Below, in pieces: positions 33,375-42,793 of a stretch of 64,000 bases of DNA; position 1 is the first letter of the stretch, and every line of letters starts with the position of its first letter. The translations under genes were made by a program, and so were the position numbers. The notes under the pieces are model-generated. The model was not told the DNA's origin and did not search any database. It saw only the letters and a list, made by a program, of their open reading frames with translations. The DNA is from Liquidambar formosana (taxonomy: Eukaryota; Streptophyta; Magnoliopsida; Saxifragales; Altingiaceae). The stretch spans positions 27,112,430 through 27,176,429 of the forward strand of contig CM077826.1 in the NCBI GenBank assembly GCA_039720395.1. The letters are read 5' to 3'.

Positions 33375-34433
33375 TCATTGAGAAGAAGCGACCAACTGAG
33401 CGGTCCTGTATGATAGGACTGGTTTTTCTAGCAAATACTTCAAAGGATCCAATCGACTTATCAACAGGACTTCGAAAGACATCATGTAATGACGGAGTTT
33501 CTGGGTAGCCCATACCAATGCTACGCAAGCCTTTTCTAGCGCATTGTATTTTACTTCATAATCTGTCATTTTCTTGCTCAAGTAGTAGATGGCATTTTCC
33601 TTTTTCGACCCTTCAAGGTATTGAGCTAACATGGCTCCCGTCGCGGTTTCGGTAACCGTTAAGTATAACAGTAATGGTTCACCTTGCCGCGGGGGAACCA
33701 AGATTGGGGGGTTACTCAGATACCTTTTAATGGTCTCAAAGGCTTCTTGACAATCCTCATTCCATTCCTTGGAAACGCCCTTTTTAAGTAGCTTGAAAAT
33801 TGGCTCGCATACCATGGTCAGATTGGCGATAAAACGACTTATGTATTGAACTCTCCCCAGAAAGCCCCGGATCTGCTTTTCCGTTCTTGGTGGCTCCATC
33901 TCTGTGATAGCTTTTATCTTCCCTGGATCAACTTCAATTCCCCTCTGAGTGATCATGAAACCCAACAGCTTCCCTGCGGTGACTCCGAAGGCACACTTCT
34001 GAGGATTCAGTCGGAGGTTATACTTCTTTGCCCGTTCTAGGAACTTCTCCAATGCCGCGAAATGTCCTTCCCGGTCTACAGATTTGACTATCATGTCGTC
34101 CACATACACCTCTACTTCTTTATGGATCATATCATGCAATAGGGTCGTAGCAGCTCTTTGGTAAGTAGCCCCAGCATTTCTCAAGCCAAAAGGCATTACC
34201 TTGTAGCAATACGTGCCCCACTGCGTGATAAAAGCCGTCTTTTCCATGTCTCGAGGCGCCATCTTTATCTGGTTGTAACCGGAGAACCCATCCATGAAGG
34301 AGAGAAGAGCATGGCCTGCCGTGCTGTCCACCAATACATCGATATGCGGTAAAGGGAAATCATCCTTTGGGCTCGCAGCATTAAGGTCGCGGAAGTCAAC
34401 ACACATTCGCACTTTCCCATCTTTCTTAGGCAC
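33375..34433 (-). CDS. Reverse transcriptase and native RNase H (pol, middle part)
   Basis: 352 codons starting in the RT fingers (KKDGKVRMCVDFRDLN). The palm has D48 (SFMDGFSGYNQ) and the catalytic YVDD at 110-113. LNPQKCAFGV and GFLGRVQYISRFI follow. From about 253 comes the native Ty3-type RNase H, in which the first catalytic Asp position reads LYLTVTETATGA, that is without Asp, so it is probably inactive. The frame is lost at the end (PVLSYRTAQLVASSQ), where family members continue into the second RNase H. A frameshift and stop also separate it from the upstream part. It copies the element's RNA into DNA in virus-like particles. Confidence 0.93.
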   Translation of the reverse strand: MPKKDGKVRMCVDFRDLNAASPKDDFPLPHIDVLVDSTAGHALLSFMDGFSGYNQIKMAPRDMEKTAFITQWGTYCYKVMPFGLRNAGATYQRAATTLLHDMIHKEVEVYVDDMIVKSVDREGHFAALEKFLERAKKYNLRLNPQKCAFGVTAGKLLGFMITQRGIEVDPGKIKAITEMEPPRTEKQIRGFLGRVQYISRFIANLTMVCEPIFKLLKKGVSKEWNEDCQEAFETIKRYLSNPPILVPPRQGEPLLLYLTVTETATGAMLAQYLEGSKKENAIYYLSKKMTDYEVKYNALEKACVALVWATQKLRHYMMSFEVLLISRLDPLKYLLEKPVLSYRTAQLVASSQ

Positions 34434-34444
34434 AAGGCACTATG

Positions 34445-34906
34445 TTAGACAAGCCACTCAGGGTACTCCACAACTTGGAGAAACCCGGCATCTAATTGTT
34501 TAGTTACCTCTTCTTTTACTTTCAAAGCCCATTCTGGTTTTAATCTTCTTAATTTTTGCTTTATAGGCTTTTTAGTGGGATTAGTGGGGATGTAATGTTG
34601 CACAATATCCGGATCGATGCCAGGCATATCCTCATAAGACCATGCGAAGGCCTCTACATTGGCTTTTAGAAGTATTACCAATTTTTCTTTTTCAGCAGGT
34701 GAAAGAGTTATCCCAATTTTAATTATCCTTGGCAATTCATCTGTCCCTAGATTGATTGATTCCAATTCATCCATGTTAGGTTCGGTAACGCCCCTTTTCC
34801 TTTGCTCGACGAGCTCTGGGGGGACGTCATTCCTAGGATCTATATCCATGCCATAGATATCCATAGAAGAGAGAGAGGAAACACTGCAAATAATGAAAAG
34901 AAACAC
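34445..34906 (-). CDS. Pol N-terminal part (protease-RT linker)
   Basis: 153 codons. It contains the acidic linker and the segment that precedes RT in Ty3/gypsy pol: EKEKLVILLKANVEAFAWSY, EDMPGIDP and then KPEWALKVKEEV with LQVVEYPEWL at the end. The frame stops a few codons after PEW, and RT resumes in another frame about 10 bases on. The spacer to the end of gag-protease (34907-35046) is 140 bases with no coding signal. Confidence 0.85.
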   Translation of the reverse strand: MFLFIICSVSSLSSMDIYGMDIDPRNDVPPELVEQRKRGVTEPNMDELESINLGTDELPRIIKIGITLSPAEKEKLVILLKANVEAFAWSYEDMPGIDPDIVQHYIPTNPTKKPIKQKLRRLKPEWALKVKEEVTKQLDAGFLQVVEYPEWLV

Positions 34907-35046
34907 ACTTTATTGACTGAACTAACAAAACAAAACAAAAAAGAAAACACATGTGCCACAACTAGGGAACGACTCCTAACTCCACAAGGTGGGCTAGGCG
35001 GACACACTTTATTTGAAAAGAAAGCTAAAACAAGATACTAAGGAAC

Positions 35047-38000
35047 CTACAAACTACTATCAGGTAAGTCGAGATCCTTGCCCTCAAGAACTTCTGCAAT
35101 GATACCCTCTTCAAGATACCAATTAAGGAACGACATGGCTGCATGGTGAATTGAAGAACACTCGAGATCTGATTCCTCTACAACAAGAACCATATCTTGA
35201 AACATTGTAACCATGGCTTCCGAATCCATCTGTTCTGCCCAGTCCTCGCTCTTCTTTTCCCAATAGTCATCCTTGATCGCTTCATCGTCAACCATTGTAG
35301 CAGTAATGGGATACCACTCAGTAAAGAATATTTCAAACCCCAGAACTCTCGCCTTGGTTGCTTTGTCAATGGATGGTTCGGGAAATCCACAGAATAGAAA
35401 GTCCTCCCCTTCCTTAACAAAGTAACCATTCAAAGTAGGTCGGTATGGCGAGATTCGAATATCTAGCACCCTCCCTTCTGCTTTTGCTTTGACCATTTCT
35501 CTGCTTCTCTGCAACATCTCCATACGGTCCTTTTTGGAAGGCTCATACCCCAATCCGAAGGTATAGGTGACAATGCGGCTCTGAACGGATACCGGTATGC
35601 CTTGCTGACGGCGTCCTAGTCCCATGCCTGGGAAGAAACTCATTTTCTTCATTATGTTCCCCACATGTAGGTTGCTATGAGGGCAAAAGTCGAGAGGTAT
35701 CAACTCTCTCTGTTCCGGCTCTTTCTCTATGCATTGAACATACTCGAACCCAGACAATGGTGCTCCAACGGGCTCGGGCTTGATCTTGCAAATGGGTACC
35801 CCCGACGACTTTAAGTCATAATCACTTTGAAGTGTGACGATGGCCCCTTCATAAGGGAACTTGACTTTTTGGTGCAATGAAGAAGGGACAGCCCCTGCAC
35901 GATGAATCCAAGGTCTTCCCAACAAGAAATTGAAGCATGACGGGACATCTAGCACTTGGAACTCCACTCTGAATTCTGTAGGCCCCATAATCAGTGGCAA
36001 AGTGACCATTCCAATCACTTCTCTGCGGGTGTTATCATAGGCTCTCACTGTTTGCCCGGATGGCATGAAGTCTGTTGGATCCAACCCCAAGATGGTGGCA
36101 GTTCTGAGAGGGCACACATTAAGAGCGGAACCATTATCAATCAGGACTGTTGGAACTCTCTTTCCCATGGTGTCAACAGTGATGTACATGGCTTGCGAAT
36201 GGCTAGGTCCACTTTTAGGTAGGTCTGCCTCTGAGAACACAATGGTTGAGTTCTTCGAGGTTGGATTCACCAAACTCACCAAATTTTCTGGAGATGTGTC
36301 AACAGGAACCTGTATCTGGTTAAGCAACTTCAAGATAGTCTGACGGTGCTTGTAAGAGGCCATGAGCAAACCCCATATAGTGATGTTGGCATTAGTCTTT
36401 CTCAATTGCCTAAGCACTTCGTCCTCCTCTTCTTGCAGGTCGAGGTGGCGATTACCTTCCAAGTCCCCCAATGGGTTGTCAGATTCTAAATGCGGAGGCT
36501 TGAAATGGCGACCCCCTCTAGTTATGTGCTCCACTTCGTCATCGCTCATCCACATATCATCAATCTCACCTACATCACCCATGAGGTCATCCCATGTGAT
36601 TGTGTCGATCTCTTCCATTTGGACTTCCTCTGGTAACTCATCCCAACCTGTGGGGATTATAGGCTCATCAGGGATGGGGTCGGGGTAGAGTACATAGTAA
36701 TCAAACTTTCCGGACGACTCTTCCAACAAACCCACTTTAGGATCTCCTGCCTCGAACCTTTCTTTCAATTGTCGCTGTATGGACTTCTTTGGCAATACCA
36801 AAACCTTTTGATCAATAAGGTCTTGAACTACCTTTTTCAGTATAACACAGTCCTCCGTATCATGTCCGGGCGCCTGATGGTACAAACGGAATTGGTGAGG
36901 AGTCGAAGGCCTCGGCTTTGAATGGCATGGCAATATGAGCCCTTTATCACAACATTGGTGGAAAACTTGAGTCAAGGTCATGGGAAGCAGCGTGTATTGC
37001 CTTATGGGTTGATGGGATTGGGACGAGCCAAGCTCGATGGCATTTATGTTGTTGGGAGGAGGCATACTGTGAGTGGGGAGGGGATTTCGAGTGACATTTG
37101 GGCGATTTGGTGCGGTGGGTGGTGAAATGATCTGCTTGTCGAGCAAATCTTGGATTTCATGGCGGAGGCGGTAACAACGGTTGGTTAGATGGCCTTTGGC
37201 TTGGTGGAACTTGCAATATTCATTCTCATTGTAGTTCTTGGGCAATGGGTTTGGTGGAGGCCTTGGGTCGAGGGGTTTTAGGAGATCACGGCTTCTCAGC
37301 TTTTCAAAGACTCTTTCAAGTGGCATATATAGCTCGGTGAATTGGCGAGGTGAGGCAGAGTCATTTAGGGAGAAAGGGCGAGTGGGTTGGGTAATGGTAT
37401 TGACCTCAGCATTGGGTTTTCCTCCAAAGTTTGTCCTTCGACTCCTTAGGACCTCCTCCGTCTTGATTGTTCCATCGGCGATTGCATCTTCAACTTGTGT
37501 GCCAGCCCCAACAAGAGCCTTGAAGTTCGGAAAGTAGTGAGCAAAGAGATACTTGTGATATACGGGCAGCAAGTTCTTCACCACCAACTGAATCTGTTCT
37601 TCCTCATTCGGTATGTCTGTCATTTTGGAAGCCTTTTGTCTCCACCTAGTGATGAAGGCGGAGAAAGTCTCATTAACCCCTTGCTTAGTGGTTTCCAAGT
37701 CCCTTCGTGTGACATCCACTTCAGTGTTATACTTGTAATGGTCCGTGAATGCATTGCACACATCTTCCCAGGTCTTGGTTCTGTTCTCCTCTAATGACAA
37801 AAACCATTTCAAGGCGGAACTAGCTAATGACTCATGGAACATTTGAGCCAATAACTCATCGTTCGCCCCTCGAGGGTGCATAGCTCTCACATACATTTTG
37901 AGGTGGGTTTTAGGACAGCCAATCCCATCGAATTTTTCCAACTCCGGCATCTTGAATTGTAGCGGGATGCGAGCCTTTGGGAACAAGGACAAAGTGCGGA

Positions 38001-38421
38001 TGTCTGCCATATCATCAGACCTGCGGATTCCCTTCAGAGTTCGTTCTAAGGCCTCGACCTTGTTTGCCAGGACGGTTGAGCTCTCCCTTGATGTGGCTTT
38101 GGTTTCCCCTTCTTTGGTCTTGGGTAGTTCTCCCCCTTCTCCTAATGGTTCCTCAGCGGATTCAGACTCATTGGATCCTTGATTGTTATCAGTGGCACGG
38201 GCCCTAGATTCAGGTTCGGAGTTCTTCTGTTGAAGGTCTTGAGCTAACTTGAGTGCGGTCTCGGATACCTGGGTAGTGTGATCAAGCTTTTCCATAATAG
38301 CTTTCAAAGCGGCCTCAAGGTTGAAACCTCGGTTGCTAGTTCTTTCCTCAGCCATATCCGACTCAGTGATGGAATCAGCACTGACTAGGCGCCCTTGTTG
38401 ATCACGGATCCAAGCCAGCAC
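35047..38421 (-). CDS. Gag-protease polyprotein of the Tat element
   Basis: A fully open frame of 1124 codons. In order: charged N-terminus with a coiled-coil-like stretch (about 110-135), the retrotransposon gag capsid domain (about 170-320), a zinc-knuckle-like C403-x2-H-x4-H-x4-C416, and a degenerate second one (H515, H520, C525) missing its first Cys. An acidic linker (about 595-635) precedes the aspartic protease with the active motif IDNGSALN (761-768) and LLGRPWIH (833-840). A G-patch-like segment (IMKKMSFFPGMGLGRRQQGI, about 923-942) follows, then a conserved C-terminal tail. The product packages RNA and cleaves the polyprotein. The start could also be Met23 (MAEERTSN). That this frame is intact while pol is broken in three places is notable. 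Confidence 0.92.
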   Translation of the reverse strand: MLAWIRDQQGRLVSADSITESDMAEERTSNRGFNLEAALKAIMEKLDHTTQVSETALKLAQDLQQKNSEPESRARATDNNQGSNESESAEEPLGEGGELPKTKEGETKATSRESSTVLANKVEALERTLKGIRRSDDMADIRTLSLFPKARIPLQFKMPELEKFDGIGCPKTHLKMYVRAMHPRGANDELLAQMFHESLASSALKWFLSLEENRTKTWEDVCNAFTDHYKYNTEVDVTRRDLETTKQGVNETFSAFITRWRQKASKMTDIPNEEEQIQLVVKNLLPVYHKYLFAHYFPNFKALVGAGTQVEDAIADGTIKTEEVLRSRRTNFGGKPNAEVNTITQPTRPFSLNDSASPRQFTELYMPLERVFEKLRSRDLLKPLDPRPPPNPLPKNYNENEYCKFHQAKGHLTNRCYRLRHEIQDLLDKQIISPPTAPNRPNVTRNPLPTHSMPPPNNINAIELGSSQSHQPIRQYTLLPMTLTQVFHQCCDKGLILPCHSKPRPSTPHQFRLYHQAPGHDTEDCVILKKVVQDLIDQKVLVLPKKSIQRQLKERFEAGDPKVGLLEESSGKFDYYVLYPDPIPDEPIIPTGWDELPEEVQMEEIDTITWDDLMGDVGEIDDMWMSDDEVEHITRGGRHFKPPHLESDNPLGDLEGNRHLDLQEEEDEVLRQLRKTNANITIWGLLMASYKHRQTILKLLNQIQVPVDTSPENLVSLVNPTSKNSTIVFSEADLPKSGPSHSQAMYITVDTMGKRVPTVLIDNGSALNVCPLRTATILGLDPTDFMPSGQTVRAYDNTRREVIGMVTLPLIMGPTEFRVEFQVLDVPSCFNFLLGRPWIHRAGAVPSSLHQKVKFPYEGAIVTLQSDYDLKSSGVPICKIKPEPVGAPLSGFEYVQCIEKEPEQRELIPLDFCPHSNLHVGNIMKKMSFFPGMGLGRRQQGIPVSVQSRIVTYTFGLGYEPSKKDRMEMLQRSREMVKAKAEGRVLDIRISPYRPTLNGYFVKEGEDFLFCGFPEPSIDKATKARVLGFEIFFTEWYPITATMVDDEAIKDDYWEKKSEDWAEQMDSEAMVTMFQDMVLVVEESDLECSSIHHAAMSFLNWYLEEGIIAEVLEGKDLDLPDSSL

Positions 38422-39105
38422 GTCTCTCCCTCTAACATAGGGAAAATACTCAATTTTTCAGCCTAAGGGTCCATCCTAAGCTTCCATAATTATCTTAAAA
38501 TCTTTACAACGTACACCCTTAATTAGTTCTCTTAACCAATTACCCTTGCGGGGGTCATGGGGAAGGGTACGTATTAAGGATGTAGGATGTAAAATTTCCT
38601 TTAATTACCCACTCAATCAACAAAGCATGGCAACACATCACAAACACGGCAGCATATCATCACAACAATGTGTGTGCATATAGGTGATCCAACTGGTGTC
38701 CTAGAAGGTCCATTACATGCAATTCTTTCTTTTAAGAGGGTAGGCTAGGGTCCTCAACTTTGCTTGTACCAATCTTTATACCTAACCACATATGACATCA
38801 GGAATGTCGCGTGGGTCCAGCAGTACGTGATTGATCCATTTGATATACCCAAGGGCAAGCCCAAGGGTACTTGGCAAGAGAGGTTTGATAGCTTCGTCCA
38901 ACACATGGAATCAGGAAAACCAAGGTCGAACTAGGCTATCAGTTGGCAAGGATACATCGAGGGACAATCGAGTGATCATGCAACAGTAGCGCACATAATG
39001 CAATAAATGAAAGCACACAATCAAGCGGATGCAATGTGATTGATTTTAATTAACAATAAGAAATTAATTTAGCCCAATCAAATTAAATGAGTCTAGCCCT
39101 CGACA
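38422..39105 (-). other. Retrotransposon 5' leader
   Basis: Untranslated region between primer-binding site and gag, about 680 bases. It should hold packaging and translation signals, none of which can be singled out by eye. Confidence 0.6.
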
Positions 39106-39123
39106 TCCCCAGTGGAGTCGCCA
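39106..39123 (-). other. Primer-binding site
   Basis: On the minus strand TGGCGACTCCACTGGGGA directly follows the 5' LTR end with a spacer of a few bases. It starts TGG, the complement of the tRNA CCA tail. Tat/Ogre elements are recalled to use tRNA-Arg, but the tRNA was not checked. Confidence 0.8.
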
Positions 39124-39126
39124 AAC

Positions 39127-41801
39127 TGTGAACCCACGAAAAAGAAGCGCGGAGCCCACAAGGGTTTGGCAAAAATATAAGGGGTTTAAAGACAACAAAC
39201 AAAAAGGGAGTCGCCACCTCATTTTTTAGGGAAAAGAGGAAAACCACAAAAATGTTTTATTTTCAAAACCACATGACTCCATTAAAGGAAAAGCAAAGTC
39301 TTTGAAACCAGAAAATTGGATTCGGGGGCTAAGTTACGACGTGGGAAGGTTCTGGACAAAAGCCCATAGGCACCCACATCGCCCGAGTTGGTCTCTTAAT
39401 TTAATTGGGCTAACTTAATATCTTTTCCACTCAAATATCATCATATATCATCACAAGGCAGCATGCATATCATATATTCCATCCAATCATCCATGCATAA
39501 TCAATCAAATAAAACAAAACAGAAAAAAGAAAAGAAAAGAAAAACCTAGGATACTTGGATCCTAGAACGGACTTGAGCCTCACGAAGAGCGCCTACGTAC
39601 CATGCAGCGAAATACATGGATCAAAGTCCACGTAGTTCGAAAAGAATAGGGTTACAACCTAATACAAACCTATGGTAAAAACCCTAGGCTTCCTTATTTG
39701 AAAACATATTGATTTAATCCAAAACGGAAAACTTCCACAAGAGGAAAACATTGATAAAAACCAGAATTTATTATTGAAGGAAACCTTTGGTAATTACCAT
39801 AAGCTTGTATTAAGAAGTAACCCTAGGAGGGGGAAGAGAAAAGAAAGAAAAAGAAAGGTGAATTGGGGCACCTTCAAACCCTACTTACCTGAGCGCACAA
39901 GCTCCTAGCATTAGCCATTTCAGACCATTGCAGCCCTATTCGCAATAGGACAAGCATTGTACCTATTTGCACCCTTACAAGTGCACACAATCATGCAAAG
40001 AAAGCAAAATACTAATCTGGACAGAACCTTGACTAGGCCTAAAATCATCCATTAATCATGCAAACAACAAGAATAACGAATAACTAAGGACTCTAACTCA
40101 ATCCTACATGCAATGACTCGACTAACATGCATAAAAACCTATGAAACATACTATATGAATGCAAACCTAGCATGATTCAACTATATGCAGCATATATAGA
40201 ATGACTATGATGAGCAACAACTCAAAAAGCTAAGCTAAGCATGCTGTATAAGACCTATGCGAATTAGGGTTATCGAAACCCTAATCTCACAACTATGCAT
40301 TAAAACCTATGAAATGACTCTAAGACATGCTCAAATTATCATGAATATCATTCATATAGCATATATTAACTAACAGGAACATCAACACATGATAACTATC
40401 ACAGCAACCTAAACATGTGAACTATGCATGATTTAAGAAGATAGAGCGAATCAGGCTATCAAATCCTTGGTAAACCAGGGATTATCAAGCATATAAAGCC
40501 ATAAACTATCCTAAAATCATTCATATACTATCCTAAAAACATGGAACTAACCTAACATGTGGAGCTATATCATGCACTAGAACTACCATAGAAGAAGAAG
40601 AAGAAAGAGAAGCAAGAGAAGCAGAGAATTCATGTTCAGCACTAAAGGGATAGGCTTACCTCTTGTAGACTCTTCCTTGTCTTCAAACCTCTTGTTTCCT
40701 TGCTTGCTTGGGGTTTAAGAGCCTCCTCTTGAAGTCCTTCTAGCTCTCCAAACTCGTAGCTCCCTCTCTCTCTAAGTGTAAAGTGCAATTAACCTCCCCT
40801 ATGTGCTGAATATCATGTCCTTTATATAGAGAACTGACCCCCTAAACCAATGGCTAGGATTAATTCATTAAATAATGATCCTAGGGCTATTAGAGACTCT
40901 CTTGGTGCTCAAACAACTCAAACCTACACACTTCTAAGCTCAGACAAGTTGTTTTGGCGGAGGAAACCGTCAAAAGAGGGAAGATAGAGTCAAAGTTCGA
41001 CTTAAAAAAGGACTCCTCGGGTGACCAACTAGGCCTAGATGGTTAGCCGTCTGGGCTTAGACGGCTGACCGTCCAGCCCCGGACGGTTACCCGAGGGTCC
41101 TTTATTTCCGCTTCGGTTTTGACTTCTACTTGCTTCAGAAGTCCTAAAATCTTCAAATTAAGTCCGATTTTGACGAAATAAAAGCCAAAACGACCGTGTT
41201 TCGAAGGGGAACACATTTTTAGGCATTTTAGGACAAAAATTCTCAACCATGGGTGCATGGTTGGGTTTTACAAAGGTGGCTAACCATGGTGCTTCACCGT
41301 CGCTAAGCTGGGTTTGTACACAAGGTCAAACCGAATGCTTTCCCAATCGAAAATTGATCTTTGTAAACATGTTTAAGACATAAATAAAGCCCAATTGAGG
41401 TTAAATAAGAGAAAATTGATTGGGTCTTATGAGTCAATTTGAGCAAACCAAGAAAGGGTCTTTTAGCCAACCCGAACCATTACGAGCCGAATTGATCTTA
41501 AACCATTAATTCATGAAATTGAACCTATATATGGACTCTATATAACCATATGAACTTGATGGGATGACTCGGGATTCATTCCAAGGTCAAATGGAAAATA
41601 TACGGCTTAAAAGACGATTATGCCCTTAAAGTCGCAAAAGTTCTTGTTGACCATCGAGATGAACTCCAAATCACTTCAAAATTCATACACATGATATTCA
41701 ATGCCATAGAAACTCAATGCAAAAGACTAGACTCAAAAAGGACTCAAAATCCTACATGAAATGATATGTCCTAGCTAAGGTGACAAAAATGGGGTGTGAC
41801 A
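39127..41801 (-). repeat. 5' LTR, about 2.67 kb
   Basis: On the minus strand it begins TGTCACACCCCATTTTTGTC (41801 down), a very common plant gypsy LTR start, and ends ...TTCACA just before the primer-binding site. A TATA box CTATATAAAG lies at about 40822-40831, giving U3 of about 970 bp and R-U5 of about 1.67 kb. The leader has GA/CT runs near 40757-40772. U3 contains the 74-bp hairpin repeat (41015-41088). It is bordered on the right by older LTR sequence. Confidence 0.8.
41015..41088. repeat. 74-bp hairpin repeat, copy in LTR U3
   Basis: Same orientation and length as 29663-29736, 7 mismatches. The hairpin arms here are 41038-41052 and 41059-41073 with a T-G pair in the outer stem. It sits about 185 bases upstream of the LTR's minus-strand TATA box. 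Beyond the 74 bases the two loci are hardly alignable. Confidence 0.85.
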
Positions 41802-42793
41802 GCATGATATACAATGATTATACAACTTATTTATCCTAAGCATGCATTTTAACATCATATTTCACCTATGATCATGCATAATGAGATAAAATAAACAAAA
41901 GAGAAAAAGAGAAAAGAAAAGTGATTTTCGTCACTTTGCAACAGCAGAAACTTTAATCACGTTTTTTAGTATGAAAACGTTGGAATTGGACAAAACTTGT
42001 GAAATACAAAGTTGTAGAGAATTGAATTATCTTTCTAAAAAGAACAATTTTATCAAATTCTGACTTTGAACTCAAAAGTTATTATTAAAATACGATCGCT
42101 GATTTTAAAAAACTACTGCTGAATTATGACGAATTTCACTCTTTAACAACCCTAATCTTCTAAATCATGCATAATAAATAAATAAGACACATCAACCAGC
42201 ATGCATGTGATTATACCAATATTACTTCAATCATGCATGACCATAACCTATGAAACTGAATAGAAATTATTAGGAAAGTTACCCTCAGTTTAAGGCCCTT
42301 CAAATCCGCTTAGTTCCTCCTTGCCAGCCTCCAAAATCACAGCATGGATCCTCAGTTTAGGGTTTGTAGGTGAAGTGTATGGTAGCTCCTTGGATTAGGG
42401 TTCTGGTCCCCCTTTCAAAATTATAATGATGTATATAGGGATCCTTAGGGTTTTAGGAGTCCTTCTCGGGTTGCTAACTGCAATCGCATTCCAAATAGGA
42501 TTCTTCTTTTCAATTAGAAGTCTTGGGGAGAAAGGAATATTAATTCCAGAGTTTTCATAAAAATGGAGGGTGTGTACACATCCCAAGTGGTTGCGTACGC
42601 ATGAACGCGTCCGCACCCATTATAGGTGCATACGCAGTAGGGCTGAATGAAAAATGGCTACAAACATAGGATTTTTGCTATGACTTCATTGATTCGTTTG
42701 GGATCACTTCGCATTTGTCAAGACGAATAATAAACCTCATCATTAGGATCACGAGACTTAAGATGACAACCGGTACAAAATGGGATGTCTACA
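41802..42793 (-). repeat. Fragment of a second LTR (minus)
   Basis: On the minus strand it starts TGTAGACATCCCATTTTGTA (42793 down), a typical plant Ty3/gypsy LTR start. It has a TATA-like CCTATATACATC at about 42427-42438. It breaks off where the 5' LTR of the Tat element begins, so that element probably inserted into it. Its remaining part was not found. Confidence 0.6.

Larger units (their letters stand above)
29663..41801 (-). mobile_element. Ty3/gypsy LTR retrotransposon, Tat lineage (inactive)
   Basis: Read on the minus strand the order is 5' LTR (41801-39127), primer-binding site, leader, gag-protease, RT, native RNase H, a second RNase H and integrase. A plant-mobile-domain ORF follows pol on the opposite strand. 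Two RNase H domains in series and an antisense extra ORF place it in the Tat lineage (Ogre/Retand/TatI-III relatives). Pol is broken by a frameshift plus stop near 34440, a frameshift near 33385 and a stop at 32477-32479, so it is non-autonomous now. A 3' LTR matching the 5' one is not found; only a 74-bp piece at 29663-29736 matches. The left boundary given is the edge of that match. Confidence 0.85.
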
